Position numbers and translations under genes: made by a program. Positions 38,512 to 49,475 of a stretch of DNA of 64,000 bases are shown piece by piece. The DNA is from Prochlorococcus marinus XMU1419 (GTDB lineage: Bacteria > Cyanobacteriota > Cyanobacteriia > PCC-6307 > Cyanobiaceae), in assembly GCF_017695955.1 (NCBI RefSeq), contig NZ_JAAORO010000001.1, positions 186,001 to 250,000 of the forward strand, read 5' to 3'. How positions within the stretch are numbered: position 1 is the first letter of the stretch; each line of letters starts with the position of its first letter. The notes under the pieces were generated by a model. That model did no database searches, was not told the DNA's origin, and saw nothing but the letters and a program-made list of their open reading frames with translations.

Positions 38512-38853
38512 ATGGTTTTTAAACCTCAAAAAACAAAATTTCAATTAAAGATTGTAGAAAATATTAAGACATTAAGTTTTTGGGCTTCTAATCCGTGGCG
38601 CAGATACTCAATATCGTTAATTACAATATTAATTGGCTACTTTTTTGGAAGTTCTCTCGGTATGGTAAGCGCCGTTGTAGAACTCATGGATCCAGTAGCT
38701 GCTTTTTTAGCAGTAATTTTTATTGAAATTTTAATAGTTCTAAGAAGAAATTTTCGATTTGAAAGGAAAAAAAAATTTTTGGTACTTTTATTGGATTCTT
38801 TAAGATTAGGATTATTCTATGGCTTCTTTACTGAAAGTCTTAAATTACTATAA
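38512..38853 (+). CDS. ycf20: Ycf20-like (DUF565) membrane protein
   Basis: A 113-aa protein with hydrophobic segments near residues 37-53 and 60-80 and a C-terminal stretch LLLDSLRLGLFYGFFTESLKLL. This closing motif (LxLGLxYGxFxxxxKL) together with SLGMVSAVVELMDPVAAFLA matches the Ycf20/DUF565 family of cyanobacteria and plastids; an algal/plant Ycf20 is linked to non-photochemical quenching. It converges on pyrB with a 2-nt gap. Confidence 0.78.
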   Translation: MVFKPQKTKFQLKIVENIKTLSFWASNPWRRYSISLITILIGYFFGSSLGMVSAVVELMDPVAAFLAVIFIEILIVLRRNFRFERKKKFLVLLLDSLRLGLFYGFFTESLKLL

Positions 38854-38855
38854 AT

Positions 38856-39875
38856 TTATTTGTTGTATTTTTTTAATAGATAAAGTAATGCCATTCTTAT
38901 TGGAATACCATTTGCTACTTGATTATTGATTAAGCAATTAGGATATTCATCAACTACTTCACTACTTATTTCAATGTCTCTGTTAATTGGTCCAGGATGA
39001 AGGATAGGAATTTCTCTACTATTCAAAGATAATTTTTCTGAGGTTAAGCCATAATCCGAACTGTATGAATCAATACTGCTTAGTAAATTCTCCATCATTC
39101 TCTCTTTCTGGAGTCTTAAAACAATTATTGCATCAGCAATTTTTATTGATTCTTCTAATGTTCGGGATATTGTTATGGAGCCTCGGGATTTTACAGGATC
39201 TTCTAATTGAGTTGGCACAGTTGGGTTTTTAAAAAAATTGATAAATTCATCAGGTATTAATGTCTTCGGGCCACATAATATTATGTCTGCACCAAATGCA
39301 CTCAAAGCCCAAAGATTTGATCTTGCAACCCTTGAATGATTAACGTCACCAATTATTAAAATCTTTTTGGAATTTAAAACCTCTGAATTCAGAGTGTTTT
39401 TGGAAAAGAATTTTATTAATGTATATGTGTCGAGCAGTCCTTGACTCGGGTGACTATGTAATCCATCGCCGGCGTTAAGAACTGAAGTATTGGAATTTAT
39501 TGAATCAAGTTTTTTAGCGATGTCAAAGGTTATATAGCTTGATGAATGTCTTATGATTAATGTATCAGCCCCCATAGCAGAATACGTTATGGCTGTATCA
39601 ATTATTGTTTCGCCTTTTATCAAAGAACTAGATGATGGCGCAAATGTTTGTACATCAGCAGATAGCCTTTTTGCTGCAAGTTCAAAGCTATTTTTAGTTC
39701 TTGTACTAGGTTCAAAAAACAAAGAAGTTACCAAAGTTCCTTGTAAGGCTGGTATTTTTTTTGTCTCTGCATTTTTTAGTGCATCAAATCTATCTGCTAA
39801 TTCAAATACTGACTCATAATCTTGAATTGAAAAATTTGCAAGTGTGTGGATATGTTTATGAGGCCAAATTTGCAT
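38856..39875 (-). CDS. pyrB: Aspartate carbamoyltransferase catalytic subunit
   Basis: Commits carbamoyl phosphate and aspartate to pyrimidine synthesis. The 339-aa protein has the carbamoyl-phosphate site [19 protein letters not shown] (53-71; Lys replaces the usual final Arg of STRTR), [12 protein letters not shown] with DGLHSHP (about 140-152) and the aspartate site LRLQKERM (about 250) and [11 protein letters not shown] near 292. No regulatory PyrI subunit is nearby. It follows mpg on the same strand by 21 nt. Confidence 0.96.
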   Translation of the reverse strand: MQIWPHKHIHTLANFSIQDYESVFELADRFDALKNAETKKIPALQGTLVTSLFFEPSTRTKNSFELAAKRLSADVQTFAPSSSSLIKGETIIDTAITYSAMGADTLIIRHSSSYITFDIAKKLDSINSNTSVLNAGDGLHSHPSQGLLDTYTLIKFFSKNTLNSEVLNSKKILIIGDVNHSRVARSNLWALSAFGADIILCGPKTLIPDEFINFFKNPTVPTQLEDPVKSRGSITISRTLEESIKIADAIIVLRLQKERMMENLLSSIDSYSSDYGLTSEKLSLNSREIPILHPGPINRDIEISSEVVDEYPNCLINNQVANGIPIRMALLYLLKKYNK

Positions 39876-39896
39876 TACGCTTAAAAAGATAAATGA

Positions 39897-40502
39897 TTAT
39901 TTAAATTTAGGTGTTCTGTCACCTTTTAATCTTTTACTTACACTTCTACTATTTTTGAGATACCAACGCCATTTTATATTTTTTGCCCTTGATATGCCAA
40001 TTCTTGTGGTTTGAATAAGATCTTTTTCTTCTAGATTTGAGTCTCTTTGAGAAATCCATAAAGATTTGTTGTTAAGAACTTCATGGGCGTTAAATGATAA
40101 GTCTAATCCGAATGTCTTAGTAACTAGGCCAGGTCCAGAAGCTAATCTTTCATTCTTTTTAGGGATATAAACTGCCCTGATTAATACACCACTCGCAAAA
40201 TTTTCTTTGTCAGTAACTATGTTTAAACAATGATGTATGCCATAAGATTTATAAATATAAAATGTCCCAGGTTTGCCAAATAATGAATTATTTGATTTAG
40301 TTTTTTTTCGGTAGCCATGACAGGCTTCTTCTTCCTGAGAATAAGCTTCAGTTTCAACAATCATCCCCTTAACTTGATCTTTTTTATTTTTTTGTTTTAT
40401 GAGGTAACAGCCTATTAAATCAGGGGCAACAAGTTTAGAGTGCCGACAAAAAAAATTTTTTGGAAATAAGACTTCTTCTATTTTTAAATATTTATCTAAC
40501 AC
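39897..40502 (-). CDS. mpg: 3-methyladenine DNA glycosylase (AAG/MPG family)
   Basis: Removes alkylated purines from DNA in base-excision repair. The 201-aa sequence fits the AAG/MPG fold: LAPDLIGCYLI-type start (LVAPDLIGCYLIKQ, about 25-38), the catalytic Glu in IVETEAYSQEEEACHGYRKK (about 48-67), the intercalating tyrosine loop FYIYKSYGIHHCLNIVT (about 82-98) and SGPGLVTKTFGL. The end is near the pyrB start. Confidence 0.93.
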   Translation of the reverse strand: MLDKYLKIEEVLFPKNFFCRHSKLVAPDLIGCYLIKQKNKKDQVKGMIVETEAYSQEEEACHGYRKKTKSNNSLFGKPGTFYIYKSYGIHHCLNIVTDKENFASGVLIRAVYIPKKNERLASGPGLVTKTFGLDLSFNAHEVLNNKSLWISQRDSNLEEKDLIQTTRIGISRAKNIKWRWYLKNSRSVSKRLKGDRTPKFK

Positions 40503-40654
40503 TATATTTAGCTGATAAAGTTAATAATGGCTATTATTAATGACTGATTTTCAGAAGATGTGATTATAAATTTTATTATTATATGAATTTTAAAGAATAT
40601 GTTTATATAACCTTTGAAATAAACTATTATTTAAGATATTAAACTTTAAATGTA

Positions 40655-40948
40655 ATGACAAAAATAACTAATGAGGAAGTTAAAAAAGTTGCTCATCTAG
40701 CAAGATTAGAATTGAATGAGGATGAAATTAATAACCACGCAGAACAATTAGAAAAAATATTGGAATATATTAAACAACTTGAGAAAATTGATACAAATGA
40801 TGTGCCATGCACAACAAGAGCTATAGAAGTTACAAATGTGTTTAGAAAAGATGAAAAGAAAAATTCCGATTGCTCTGAGGAGCTTTTAGCATTGGGTCCA
40901 TCCAGAGAAGATAAATACTTTAAAGTCCCAAAAATCATAAGTGAATGA
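40655..40948 (+). CDS. gatC: Aspartyl/glutamyl-tRNA amidotransferase subunit C
   Basis: Small subunit of the GatCAB amidotransferase that turns Glu-tRNA(Gln) into Gln-tRNA(Gln). At 97 aa it has the family opening TNEEVKKVAHLARLELNEDE (residues 5-24) and the dimerising helix LEKILEYIKQLEKIDT followed by the charged tail. It converges on crtR with a single base between the stop codons. gatA and gatB are not in this window. Confidence 0.95.
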   Translation: MTKITNEEVKKVAHLARLELNEDEINNHAEQLEKILEYIKQLEKIDTNDVPCTTRAIEVTNVFRKDEKKNSDCSEELLALGPSREDKYFKVPKIISE

Positions 40949-40949
40949 G

Positions 40950-41993
40950 TTAGCTGCTACCAATAAATGTTTTATTGACAATCCTTAGTAGAAATTTTTT
41001 TATTTTATATCCTGGATATAAATTTATAATTTTTCTTATCTTCCCCCTTTTTTTTCTATGACTTCTTACACCAATTAATAAATCATAAATGAAGTTAAAA
41101 ATGTCTTCTTTACTTTCAAATATCCCAACTCTTTGAGGAGATCCTTTAACATCCAATAATGGTTTGGTTTTTTCATAAGCTGCTTTGTATTCAAACCAAG
41201 GAATTGAAGGCCAAAGATGATGAATGAGATGATAATTTTGACCCATTATCAATAAATTCATAAATTTGCTTGGATAAACACGAGAATTAATCCATTTGTT
41301 TCTTGATCGAAAAGGTCTATGAGGCAGATAATCAAAAAATATTCCCAGTGTAACCCCCACCATTAATGCTGGTCCGAACCATAAATTATAAATTAGATTC
41401 ATAAAGTCAAATTTCATTCCTGCCAAGATTATTGTTATAAAGATCGATCTTTCTATTCCCCACTGTAATAATTCATATTTTCGCCAAAGTTTTCTTTGGA
41501 AGAAAAATACTTCATGATAAAAAAATCTTGGGGCAATAAGCCAAATAGGGCCAAAAGTACTGACAATATGATCAGGATCATTTTTTGGATGATTTACATG
41601 AATATGATGTTGTAGGTGTACTCTTGTAAACACTGGGAAACTAAATCCCAAGAGTATTGCAGAGCCGTGGCCCATCGCTTGATTTATCCAAGGAACAGGG
41701 TGAGCGGCCTTATGACATGCATCATGGATTACAGTACCTTCTATATGTAAAGCTAAAAAGGCAGTGGCTACAAGCAAAGGTAGGGGCCAAACACCTCTAT
41801 ACCATTGCCATATACTAAGAAAAGCGAGAAAATAACCACCAAAAAAAAGACCTAATGTTGGATTCCAAAAACTTGGCGGATCTACGTAATTTTTAATCTC
41901 CTTTTGCCAATTAAATGTTTTTGAAGAATTAGGAATTTTTGTTGTATTTTTACTGATTAAGTTTGAAATCGTCTCTTGTACTCTTAAATTAAT
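40950..41993 (-). CDS. crtR: Beta-carotene hydroxylase CrtR, start codon unusual
   Basis: Membrane di-iron hydroxylase that makes zeaxanthin from beta-carotene. The three His boxes are clear: HDACH, HLQHH and HLIHH, with three to four hydrophobic segments. The only usual in-frame start is TTG at 41777, but the same frame stays open far upstream and encodes a conserved-looking N terminus (WQKEIKNYVDPPSFWNPTL, then WQWYRGVWPLPLL). Between that TTG and the upstream stop near 42006 there is no ATG, GTG or TTG. ATT at 41993 is used here as a placeholder; ATT at 41969 is another option. Confidence 0.85.
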   Translation of the reverse strand: MNLRVQETISNLISKNTTKIPNSSKTFNWQKEIKNYVDPPSFWNPTLGLFFGGYFLAFLSIWQWYRGVWPLPLLVATAFLALHIEGTVIHDACHKAAHPVPWINQAMGHGSAILLGFSFPVFTRVHLQHHIHVNHPKNDPDHIVSTFGPIWLIAPRFFYHEVFFFQRKLWRKYELLQWGIERSIFITIILAGMKFDFMNLIYNLWFGPALMVGVTLGIFFDYLPHRPFRSRNKWINSRVYPSKFMNLLIMGQNYHLIHHLWPSIPWFEYKAAYEKTKPLLDVKGSPQRVGIFESKEDIFNFIYDLLIGVRSHRKKRGKIRKIINLYPGYKIKKFLLRIVNKTFIGSS

Positions 41994-42137
41994 ATAACTG
42001 ATATTTTATGTTGATTGTATGTTCTAATAAAAAAAATTTTTTAGATATTTATAATTTTAATTTTTATGTGTCAAATTAATGATCATAAGTTAAAAATATT
42101 TTTAAAATAAACCACTTTCAATTATTATTTTAAGTGA

Positions 42138-42219
42138 GCGGTCGTGGCGGAATTGGTAGACGCGCGAGTTTTAGGTACTCGTATCTTCGGGTGTGGGAGT
42201 TCAAGTCTCCCCGACCGCA
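42138..42219 (+). tRNA. trnL: tRNA-Leu (anticodon UAG)
   Basis: An 82-nt cloverleaf. The acceptor stem is GCGGTCG with CGACCGC plus discriminator A, the D arm has GGTAGACGC, the anticodon stem is CGAGT/ACTCG around loop TTTAGGT (anticodon TAG), and the T arm is GGAGTTCAAGTCTCC. The extended variable region (TATCTTCGGGTGTG) is that of a class II tRNA, as expected for leucine. No CCA is encoded. Confidence 0.97.
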
Positions 42220-42291
42220 TTTAAGGGAACTCTAATACAAACTTTATTTATTAATATTAACCTTTTATGATCATTTAAAAAGATAAACATA

Positions 42292-42750
42292 ATGACTAAT
42301 TTGATAGTTTATTTGGGTTCTTTTTATATGGTAATTGGGATTATATTTTTATTTGTACCTATAATTTATCTTGAGCTTGGCAGACCAAAAGACTTAATAA
42401 AAGCTTTTTTGAATTTATTAATAGGTTTAATATTAATTATCAAAAATAAAACATTAGATGAATCTTTTTTTGTAATCGTATTTTTTTTAACAGTAATAAT
42501 TATTTTGTATTTAGCAGAACTTTTTTTATCTAGATGGAATCAATTGACAGATAATGAAAAGAATAAATTAACTACCTTTTTGGAATTAAAAAATAATTTT
42601 TCAAAAATATTAGAGGCACTTAAACTTGGTTTTAAGAATTTTGCACAATCTTTAAACTTTTTTAATTTTGGTAGCAATAATGAAACAACGACCCCAAAAA
42701 AGTGGGTAAGAAATGATAAAAATGATAATAATGATAATATAAAAATTTGA
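42292..42750 (+). CDS. ycf66: Ycf66-like membrane protein
   Basis: A 152-aa protein with three hydrophobic helices in its first 90 residues: GSFYMVIGIIFLFVPIIYL, AFLNLLIGLILII and VIVFFLTVIIILYLAELFL. The order and spacing (a central LxxGLILxxKNKTLDESF) match the Ycf66 family of cyanobacteria and some plastids. The C terminus is charged and repetitive (NDKNDNNDNIKI) and poorly conserved. Function of the family is unknown. It follows tRNA-Leu and precedes ileS on the same strand by 120 nt. Confidence 0.75.
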   Translation: MTNLIVYLGSFYMVIGIIFLFVPIIYLELGRPKDLIKAFLNLLIGLILIIKNKTLDESFFVIVFFLTVIIILYLAELFLSRWNQLTDNEKNKLTTFLELKNNFSKILEALKLGFKNFAQSLNFFNFGSNNETTTPKKWVRNDKNDNNDNIKI

Positions 42751-42870
42751 AACCAAATCAATTGGTTTGTTGGAACATCTCAAAAAACTTCCGGTCAATT
42801 AAGAAATTATCTAATAAATTAGATTTATTTAAACAATTCTATTGATCACTAATATTTCTTATATCTTCGT

Positions 42871-45777
42871 ATGAAATCTCAAAATAGCAAACAAAATAAA
42901 TCAGATTTTTCTTATAAAGAAACTTTAAATTTACTTAAAACTGACTTCTCGATGCGTGCTAACTCTGTAGTAAGAGAACCTGAGATTCAGGATTTTTGGG
43001 CTAACAATAATATTGATTTCCAATTAGGTTCAAACAACACTGGCAAAACATTTACATTACATGATGGCCCTCCTTACGCAAATGGATCCCTTCACATGGG
43101 CCATGCTCTTAATAAAATTTTAAAAGACATAATAAATAAGTACAAAATCTTGAGAGGATTTAAGGTGCATTATGTTCCTGGTTGGGACTGCCATGGATTA
43201 CCAATTGAATTAAAAGTACTTCAAAATTTAAAATCTGATGAAAGAAAGTCTCTTGATACTCTAAATCTAAGAAAAAAAGCAACAGATTATGCATATACAC
43301 AAATAAATAATCAAATGGAGGGATTTAAGAGATGGGGTATATGGGGAGATTGGGATAACCCTTATTTAACTCTCAAGAAAAGTTATGAATCTGCTCAGAT
43401 TGGAGTATTTGGGAAAATGTTTTTAAATGGTTATATTTATCGAGGTCTTAAACCTGTACATTGGAGTCCAAGTTCTAGGACCGCACTTGCAGAAGCAGAA
43501 TTAGAGTATCCTGATGAACATTATTCAAAAAGCATTTATGTTTCCTTAAAAATCACAAAAGTATCTGATGAAATCCTATTGAAACTTTGCCAACAAAACC
43601 CCAATCTAAAAAATGATTTTTTCCTCAGTAATTCTTTCATAACTATTTGGACTACTACACCATGGACCATACCGGCAAACGAAGCAGTTGCAGTTAATCC
43701 AAAAATAAATTACGTTTTTGCTATTGATGAAGAGAAGAGAATATACCTATTTGCAAAAGAATTATCCTCTGAAATTAGTAACAAATTTAATAGAGATCTA
43801 AAAACTCTTTTAGAGGTTAAAGGAGATACCTTGAAAGATATTGAATATCAACATCCTACTAAAAATAAAAATTGCAGAATTGTAATTGGCGGGGATTACA
43901 TCACTACTGAATCGGGTACAGGAATTGTTCATACTGCACCAGGTCATGGGGTAGATGATTTTAATGTCGGTCAAAAATATGACTTACCTACAACATGTAT
44001 TGTTGATGAAAAAGGGAATTTAAATCAATATTCTGGTCAATTCCAAGGATCTAATGTACTTAGGGACGCAAATGATTTAATTATTGAATACTTAAAGATA
44101 AATAATTTGCTTATTAAACAAGAAAATTATAAGCATAGATATCCTTATGATTGGAGAACCAAAAAACCAACTATTTTTAGAGCAACAGAACAATGGTTTG
44201 CATCTGTAAATGGCTTCAGATCATCAGCATTAAAGGCAATCGAAGATGTTGAATGGATGCCAGCAACTGGAAAGAAAAGAATTTATTCTATGGTGGTTGG
44301 TAGAGGGGATTGGTGTATTTCCAGACAAAGGTCTTGGGGCGTCCCAATTCCAGTTTTTTATAAAAAAAATGGTAATGAAATTTTACTCAACAGCGAGATA
44401 ATTAATCATATTCAAAAACTTTTTAGTGAACACGGAGCGGATATTTGGTGGGATTGGGATGTTAAAAATCTATTGCCAGAAAATTATCTACAAGAATCTG
44501 ATCAATGGGAAAAAGGAACAGATACAATGGATGTCTGGTTCGATTCAGGATCTAGTTGGGCTGCAGTTTGTGAGCATAGAAGTGAATTAAAGTATCCTGC
44601 TGATCTTTATTTAGAAGGCTCAGATCAACATCGAGGGTGGTTCCAGTCTTCTTTACTCACATCTGTCGCTGTTAATAATAAACCTCCATATAAGAAAGTT
44701 TTAACTCATGGATTTGCACTTGATGAAAATGGCAGAAAAATGAGCAAATCATTGGGTAACGTTGTTGATCCCAATATAGTGATTAATGGAGGTAACAATA
44801 AAAAAACTGAGCCTGCCTATGGCGCTGATGTTCTAAGGCTATGGGTAAGTTCTGTAGACTATTCAGTAGATGTGCCAATTGGTTCAAATATACTCAAGCA
44901 GCTATCAGATGTTTACAGAAAAGTTCGTAATACAGCAAGATATCTTCTAGGGAATATTCATGATTATGACCCTAGTATTGATAGTTTTGACATTGATCAA
45001 TTGCCGCTCTTAGATCAATGGATGTTAGGCAGATTAGTTGAGGTTACAGATCAAATATCAAGTGCATATGAAAATTATGAATTTTCAAAATTTTTTCAAA
45101 TTTTACAAAGTTTTTGCGTTGTAGATCTATCAAATTTCTACTTGGATATTGCAAAGGATAGGTTATATGTCAGTTCTAAATCACAATTTAGGAGAAGATC
45201 ATGTCAGTTTGTAATGTCTAAAATTGTTGAAAATTTAGCTGTTCTTATTTCTCCAGTACTTTGTCATATGGCTGAAGATATTTGGCAAAATATTCCATAT
45301 TCAACTAAAGAAAATTCAGTTTTTGAAAGAGGATGGCCAATTTTTTCACAGTCATGGAAAAATGAAACTCTTAATGCGCACATTGCAAATTTACGAAATT
45401 TGAGAATTGAAATTAACAAAGCTATTGAAGGGTGTAGAAATAAACAAATAATTGGAGCAGCTTTAGAAACAGAAGTGTATTATTTACCCGAAAATGAAGT
45501 TGTGAAAGATTCTCTGACTTGGCTAAAAAAACGTGGTAATAAAGAAGTAGATTTATTTAGAGATTGGCTTATAGTTTCTAATTTTCAAGTAGTATCCGAA
45601 TTGGTCGAGAAATCTCTAATTATCGATGATAATGAACTTGGTAAGATTCAAATATTAAAAGCTCTTGGTCAAAAATGTGATAGATGTTGGCATTATCAAA
45701 AAGAAACTTTTAGTGGGATTCAAAATACAAAATTATGCAAAAGATGCTCAAATATTATTAATCTTGAATTTACTTAA
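42871..45777 (+). CDS. ileS: Isoleucyl-tRNA synthetase
   Basis: Class I synthetase of 968 aa. The HIGH-type motif is [20 protein letters not shown] (67-86), the editing domain contains [11 protein letters not shown], and the KMSKS motif is [14 protein letters not shown] (about 630). The C terminus has the zinc-finger cysteines [12 protein letters not shown] and CKRCS seen in bacterial IleRS. Length and order are standard. Confidence 0.98.
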   Translation: MKSQNSKQNKSDFSYKETLNLLKTDFSMRANSVVREPEIQDFWANNNIDFQLGSNNTGKTFTLHDGPPYANGSLHMGHALNKILKDIINKYKILRGFKVHYVPGWDCHGLPIELKVLQNLKSDERKSLDTLNLRKKATDYAYTQINNQMEGFKRWGIWGDWDNPYLTLKKSYESAQIGVFGKMFLNGYIYRGLKPVHWSPSSRTALAEAELEYPDEHYSKSIYVSLKITKVSDEILLKLCQQNPNLKNDFFLSNSFITIWTTTPWTIPANEAVAVNPKINYVFAIDEEKRIYLFAKELSSEISNKFNRDLKTLLEVKGDTLKDIEYQHPTKNKNCRIVIGGDYITTESGTGIVHTAPGHGVDDFNVGQKYDLPTTCIVDEKGNLNQYSGQFQGSNVLRDANDLIIEYLKINNLLIKQENYKHRYPYDWRTKKPTIFRATEQWFASVNGFRSSALKAIEDVEWMPATGKKRIYSMVVGRGDWCISRQRSWGVPIPVFYKKNGNEILLNSEIINHIQKLFSEHGADIWWDWDVKNLLPENYLQESDQWEKGTDTMDVWFDSGSSWAAVCEHRSELKYPADLYLEGSDQHRGWFQSSLLTSVAVNNKPPYKKVLTHGFALDENGRKMSKSLGNVVDPNIVINGGNNKKTEPAYGADVLRLWVSSVDYSVDVPIGSNILKQLSDVYRKVRNTARYLLGNIHDYDPSIDSFDIDQLPLLDQWMLGRLVEVTDQISSAYENYEFSKFFQILQSFCVVDLSNFYLDIAKDRLYVSSKSQFRRRSCQFVMSKIVENLAVLISPVLCHMAEDIWQNIPYSTKENSVFERGWPIFSQSWKNETLNAHIANLRNLRIEINKAIEGCRNKQIIGAALETEVYYLPENEVVKDSLTWLKKRGNKEVDLFRDWLIVSNFQVVSELVEKSLIIDDNELGKIQILKALGQKCDRCWHYQKETFSGIQNTKLCKRCSNIINLEFT

Positions 45778-46059
45778 ATCCAGATTTTATGATTCAAAAA
45801 GAAAAGTGCTTTTGATTTTCTTTTATAAAATTATTTTTGGTTTTTGTAGGATGCATTGTAAAGCTTGAAGTTATTAAGTTTGTATCGTAATTTAAAACTT
45901 TTTTCTTAATTTTTAATTGGATGAGTTTGAGAGCTTATGCGACCCTTTGAAAATAATAATTTGTGACTGTTAAGTTTGATTTTTTTATAGAATGCAACCT
46001 TATCCATAAAGGATCCTATTAGGTTTGAAGGAAATTATTTTTTAGGCTTATTTTATCAA

Positions 46060-46683
46060 TCAGTTTCTGCTATTTTCGGAGAAGTAAGAATTTCTTCCAT
46101 TTTTAGGAAATTTAATTATCGACCATTGCAGTAAACCTAAAAGATATATCAATAAGGAAAATAATCCTAAAAATTTTGCTAACGGCTGAGTAAAGTTGGC
46201 TCCGAATAAAAAATTAAATAAATTTTTGATAATAATATAAAAATTTGAGGAAGGCTGAAGCCATATTTGACATGAAGCTGAATTAATTAAATAAAAACAG
46301 CTTATGTTTTTTAGACTTTGAATTAAAAAATTTAGAGATATGAAAGTTAGCGACCATCTCCAAACTTTTGTTGTTGTAACAAGGTAATAAGAAAAATCAT
46401 ATTCTTTTAGTTCATCATTTATGTCACTCCAAAACCAAACCGAACTCGTCATCAATAATGTTGAAATATTTGTTATTAGTAACGCGTATTTGTACTCACC
46501 TATTAAAAGTAAAAGACTTATTAAAAATAAAAGCGATATTTTCCAATAAATAGATAAAAGCTTATTAACAACTTTATTTCGTTTTTTAATCGCCCACAAG
46601 AATAATGTAAAAGGAATACCAATAAGGAAAATTATTGAGAGTTGAAAAGATAGCCAAACTGAAAGTTGATTAAAAAAGTTCAA
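46060..46683 (-). CDS. Multi-pass membrane protein of unknown function (DUF3177-like)
   Basis: A 207-aa hydrophobic protein with five or six membrane helices (for example IIFLIGIPFTLFLWAI, LLFLISLLLLIGEY, FLGLFSLLIYLLGLLQW). Charged or aromatic patches such as SVWFWSDINDELKEYDFSYY lie between helices. I associate the pattern with the cyanobacterial DUF3177 family, with moderate confidence. It converges on ileS across 282 nt of mostly unstructured AT-rich DNA and is divergent from trmB. Confidence 0.75.
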   Translation of the reverse strand: MNFFNQLSVWLSFQLSIIFLIGIPFTLFLWAIKKRNKVVNKLLSIYWKISLLFLISLLLLIGEYKYALLITNISTLLMTSSVWFWSDINDELKEYDFSYYLVTTTKVWRWSLTFISLNFLIQSLKNISCFYLINSASCQIWLQPSSNFYIIIKNLFNFLFGANFTQPLAKFLGLFSLLIYLLGLLQWSIIKFPKNGRNSYFSENSRN

Positions 46684-46805
46684 AACTTTTGAATTTTACA
46701 CATATAATAATTAAACAATAATCTGATACTTTTTAACTTACTATTGTCATAGTTATGAATATTATGCATCTTTAAGTTATTGCTAAGCGATAAATTCAAT
46801 ATTTC

Positions 46806-47435
46806 ATGAGGCAGCATGTAAATCCTTTTAGTAAAAATTTTGATGAAATCGAAAGGATCCCTAATTTAATTGAAATGTTTGATGATCCTAATTTGCCACT
46901 CCATTTGGATATTGGTTGTGCTTCAGGAGATTTTTTGTTTGATTTGGCTTTAATTAGCTCTAATTGGAATTATATCGGAATTGAAATTAGAGAGAGATTA
47001 GCTAGAAATGCTCAATCAAAATTAGGGGAAATAGGAATCAAAAATTTATATTTTGCATATGGTAATGCAAGTAAAATTTTAGTTGATTCAAATACTGAAT
47101 TTATTATAAGAAATGTAAAAAGTATTTCTTTTAATTTTCCAGATCCATGGTTTAAAAAAAGACATTTCAAGAGGCGTATTATTCAGCCAGATTTTATTGA
47201 TACCCTCTCAAATGCAATGCAAAAAGGATCTTTAATTTTTATTAAAACTGACGTAAAGGATTTATTTGATTATATGGATTGTACAATATCAAGCAATTTT
47301 AACTTTAAAAAACTAGATGTAAAAAATTTTAATTATCATAAATCTTTTAATCCAAATAAAGTTCAAACTAACAGGGAAAAGTATGTAATTTTAAGTGAAA
47401 TTGATATTTTCGAGAGGATTTATATAAAAATTTGA
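46806..47435 (+). CDS. trmB: tRNA (guanine-N7)-methyltransferase
   Basis: Methylates G46 in the variable loop of tRNAs with SAM. The 209-aa protein has [16 protein letters not shown] (SAM loop, about 35-49), [16 protein letters not shown] and the family signature [20 protein letters not shown] (113-132) with the catalytic Asp. It converges on glmM with a 7-nt gap. Confidence 0.95.
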   Translation: MRQHVNPFSKNFDEIERIPNLIEMFDDPNLPLHLDIGCASGDFLFDLALISSNWNYIGIEIRERLARNAQSKLGEIGIKNLYFAYGNASKILVDSNTEFIIRNVKSISFNFPDPWFKKRHFKRRIIQPDFIDTLSNAMQKGSLIFIKTDVKDLFDYMDCTISSNFNFKKLDVKNFNYHKSFNPNKVQTNREKYVILSEIDIFERIYIKI

Positions 47436-47442
47436 TTTTAAA

Positions 47443-48795
47443 TTAATTAAGTATTTTTTTAATTTCTAAACTTAGTTTATCTATTATTTCACTTGATAAA
47501 GATTCAACTTTATTCTTATTTTTAGCCTCTACTAGAACTCTAATTACAGGCTCCGTGCCGCTAGGCCTTATAAAAACTCTACAATTATCTGAGTAGTTTT
47601 GCTTGTAATTTTCAATAGTTTGATTAATTAATCTTTTAGTTTTTTGATTGACTTTATTAATATTTGGATCGAAATGGATGTTTGTTAGTTTTTGAGGGAA
47701 AGGTTTGAAACTGGTTTTGAGCCAATTCTTTAAAGTTATATTTTTCTCTTTACAGTATTTAGAAATTTGAAGTGCAGTTAGTATCCCATCTCCAGAAAAG
47801 TTATTAATTTTTGAAAGTATGTGACCTGACTGTTCTCCTCCTAAAACTGCATTTTTTTTCTTAATTTCTTCATAAACGAATTTATCCCCAACATCAGTTC
47901 TATATAAAACGCCACCAATTTTGTTCCAGGCCTTTTCAAAACCTAAATTTGCCATTTGGGTTGATATTAGTAAATTATTTGTGAGGATTTTCTTTTCCAT
48001 AAGTTCTCTACCTAAGAGAAAAAGGATATGATCTCCATTCAAAACATTGCCACTTGAATCTATCCCAATTACTCTATCGGCATCTCCATCGAAACTAAAT
48101 CCCATATCTGCAGGGTTCTCTTCTAATGCTTTTTTTAATGTTTCGAGGTTAGTAGAGCCACAATTCATGTTAATTTTTAAGCCATTTCTCGAGTTATTGA
48201 TAACTCTTACATCTGCGCCAAGACTCTGAAAAATTTTTTTTGCACAAGTCGTGGCCGACCCAAAACATGTGTCTAATATTATTCGCATTCCGCATAAATC
48301 TTCGCTTCCCATTGTTTGGATTAGACTTTTAATATAAACATCTAAAAGTTCTTTATTTGGTTTTAGAAAGGTTTCTTTTGTAATAAATTGTTGATCTTGA
48401 TTTTGTTCTTCAACTAATTTTTGAATTTTATTTTCAAAATTTCTGGTAATTTTTTGACCATTATTATCAAAAATTTTAATCCCATTATATTCGGGTGGAT
48501 TGTGGCTTGCAGATATCATTATTCCACTGCCAAGATTTTCTTTTTTTATTAAAAGAGGAATTGCTGGTGTAGGACATATTCCAAGATTTATAAATTTTTT
48601 GCCACTAGCATTTATACCTGTTGCTATTGCTTGCAGAAGAATCTCTCCACTAACCCTAGTATCTCTCCCAATTATTATTGGATTATTATTTTCTAGAGTT
48701 AAACCTAAAGCATATCCTACTTTATATGCTAGAGAATAAGTTATATCAATATTAAATCTTCCTCTTATCCCATCAGTGCCAAATATTGATTGCAT
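47443..48795 (-). CDS. glmM: Phosphoglucosamine mutase
   Basis: Interconverts glucosamine-6-P and glucosamine-1-P for UDP-GlcNAc, feeding MurG and lipid A synthesis. The 450-aa enzyme has [11 protein letters not shown] at the N terminus, the phosphoserine loop [20 protein letters not shown] (91-110), the metal loop [12 protein letters not shown] (about 235) and the C-terminal phosphate loop [15 protein letters not shown] (about 415). Confidence 0.96.
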   Translation of the reverse strand: MQSIFGTDGIRGRFNIDITYSLAYKVGYALGLTLENNNPIIIGRDTRVSGEILLQAIATGINASGKKFINLGICPTPAIPLLIKKENLGSGIMISASHNPPEYNGIKIFDNNGQKITRNFENKIQKLVEEQNQDQQFITKETFLKPNKELLDVYIKSLIQTMGSEDLCGMRIILDTCFGSATTCAKKIFQSLGADVRVINNSRNGLKINMNCGSTNLETLKKALEENPADMGFSFDGDADRVIGIDSSGNVLNGDHILFLLGRELMEKKILTNNLLISTQMANLGFEKAWNKIGGVLYRTDVGDKFVYEEIKKKNAVLGGEQSGHILSKINNFSGDGILTALQISKYCKEKNITLKNWLKTSFKPFPQKLTNIHFDPNINKVNQKTKRLINQTIENYKQNYSDNCRVFIRPSGTEPVIRVLVEAKNKNKVESLSSEIIDKLSLEIKKILN

Positions 48796-48930
48796 AATAA
48801 ACTATTAGGAATAAGGTATATTTTTGTAGTAATTTATTGTTATTTTATCAGTTAATTAAAAGCTAAAAGATAAATCTTCTCTATAAATGTTGAACTTATT
48901 TAAAATGTTTTAAGTTAAAAATTTTTCATA

Positions 48931-49473
48931 ATGCAATCTGAGAGTAGAGAACCACTTTTAAATAAAAACTTACAGGTGATAGTTGTTTTGTTTATTTCTG
49001 TAGTAATTATTTCTTTGATTTTATTTAAAAATATCTTTTTTCAATCAACTTACCTTTTAAAAAGTTTTGGAGAATTATCTGTAGATCCTGTAGTCGCTTT
49101 CAAAAATGATAAGCCTACATTTATTGAATTTTATGCCGAGTGGTGCGAAGTTTGTAAAGAAATGGCTCCAGAAGTATCTGCATTAAAAGAGAAATACGAA
49201 AAAAATATAAATTTTGTTTTTTTAAATGTTGATAATAAAAAATGGGATAATTACATTCGTAAATTTGACGTCAATGGTATTCCTCAAATTAATCTTTTTG
49301 ATAAGAAAGGTAATTTAATATCTACCTTTGTTGGAAAACAGAAAGAAGAAAAATTAAGAAAATCTATTGATAATTTAGAAGTAGAAGCGAAATCTTATGT
49401 TGAAATTGTTAATTCTGAATTTTCAGAATTCAAAAATAAAAATTATGAGATTTCCCCTCGCAGCCATGGATAA
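48931..49473 (+). CDS. txlA: Membrane-anchored thioredoxin-like protein (TxlA/HCF164 type)
   Basis: A 180-aa protein with one N-terminal transmembrane helix (VIVVLFISVVIISLILFKNI, about 17-36) and a thioredoxin fold carrying FYAEWCEVCKEMAPE (active site CEVC, about 71-74) and GIPQINLF (cis-Pro loop, about 116). This layout matches TxlA of cyanobacteria and plastid HCF164, which pass reducing power across the thylakoid membrane for cytochrome b6f maturation. The target here is inferred. It converges on thyX with a 2-nt gap. Confidence 0.85.
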   Translation: MQSESREPLLNKNLQVIVVLFISVVIISLILFKNIFFQSTYLLKSFGELSVDPVVAFKNDKPTFIEFYAEWCEVCKEMAPEVSALKEKYEKNINFVFLNVDNKKWDNYIRKFDVNGIPQINLFDKKGNLISTFVGKQKEEKLRKSIDNLEVEAKSYVEIVNSEFSEFKNKNYEISPRSHG

Positions 49474-49475
49474 TC

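Noticed and set aside
45996-46025. Imperfect hairpin (AACCT/AGGTT with inner ATCC/GGAT) between ileS and the convergent membrane gene
   Set aside because: No U-tract in either direction and weak pairing; not enough to call a terminator or small RNA.
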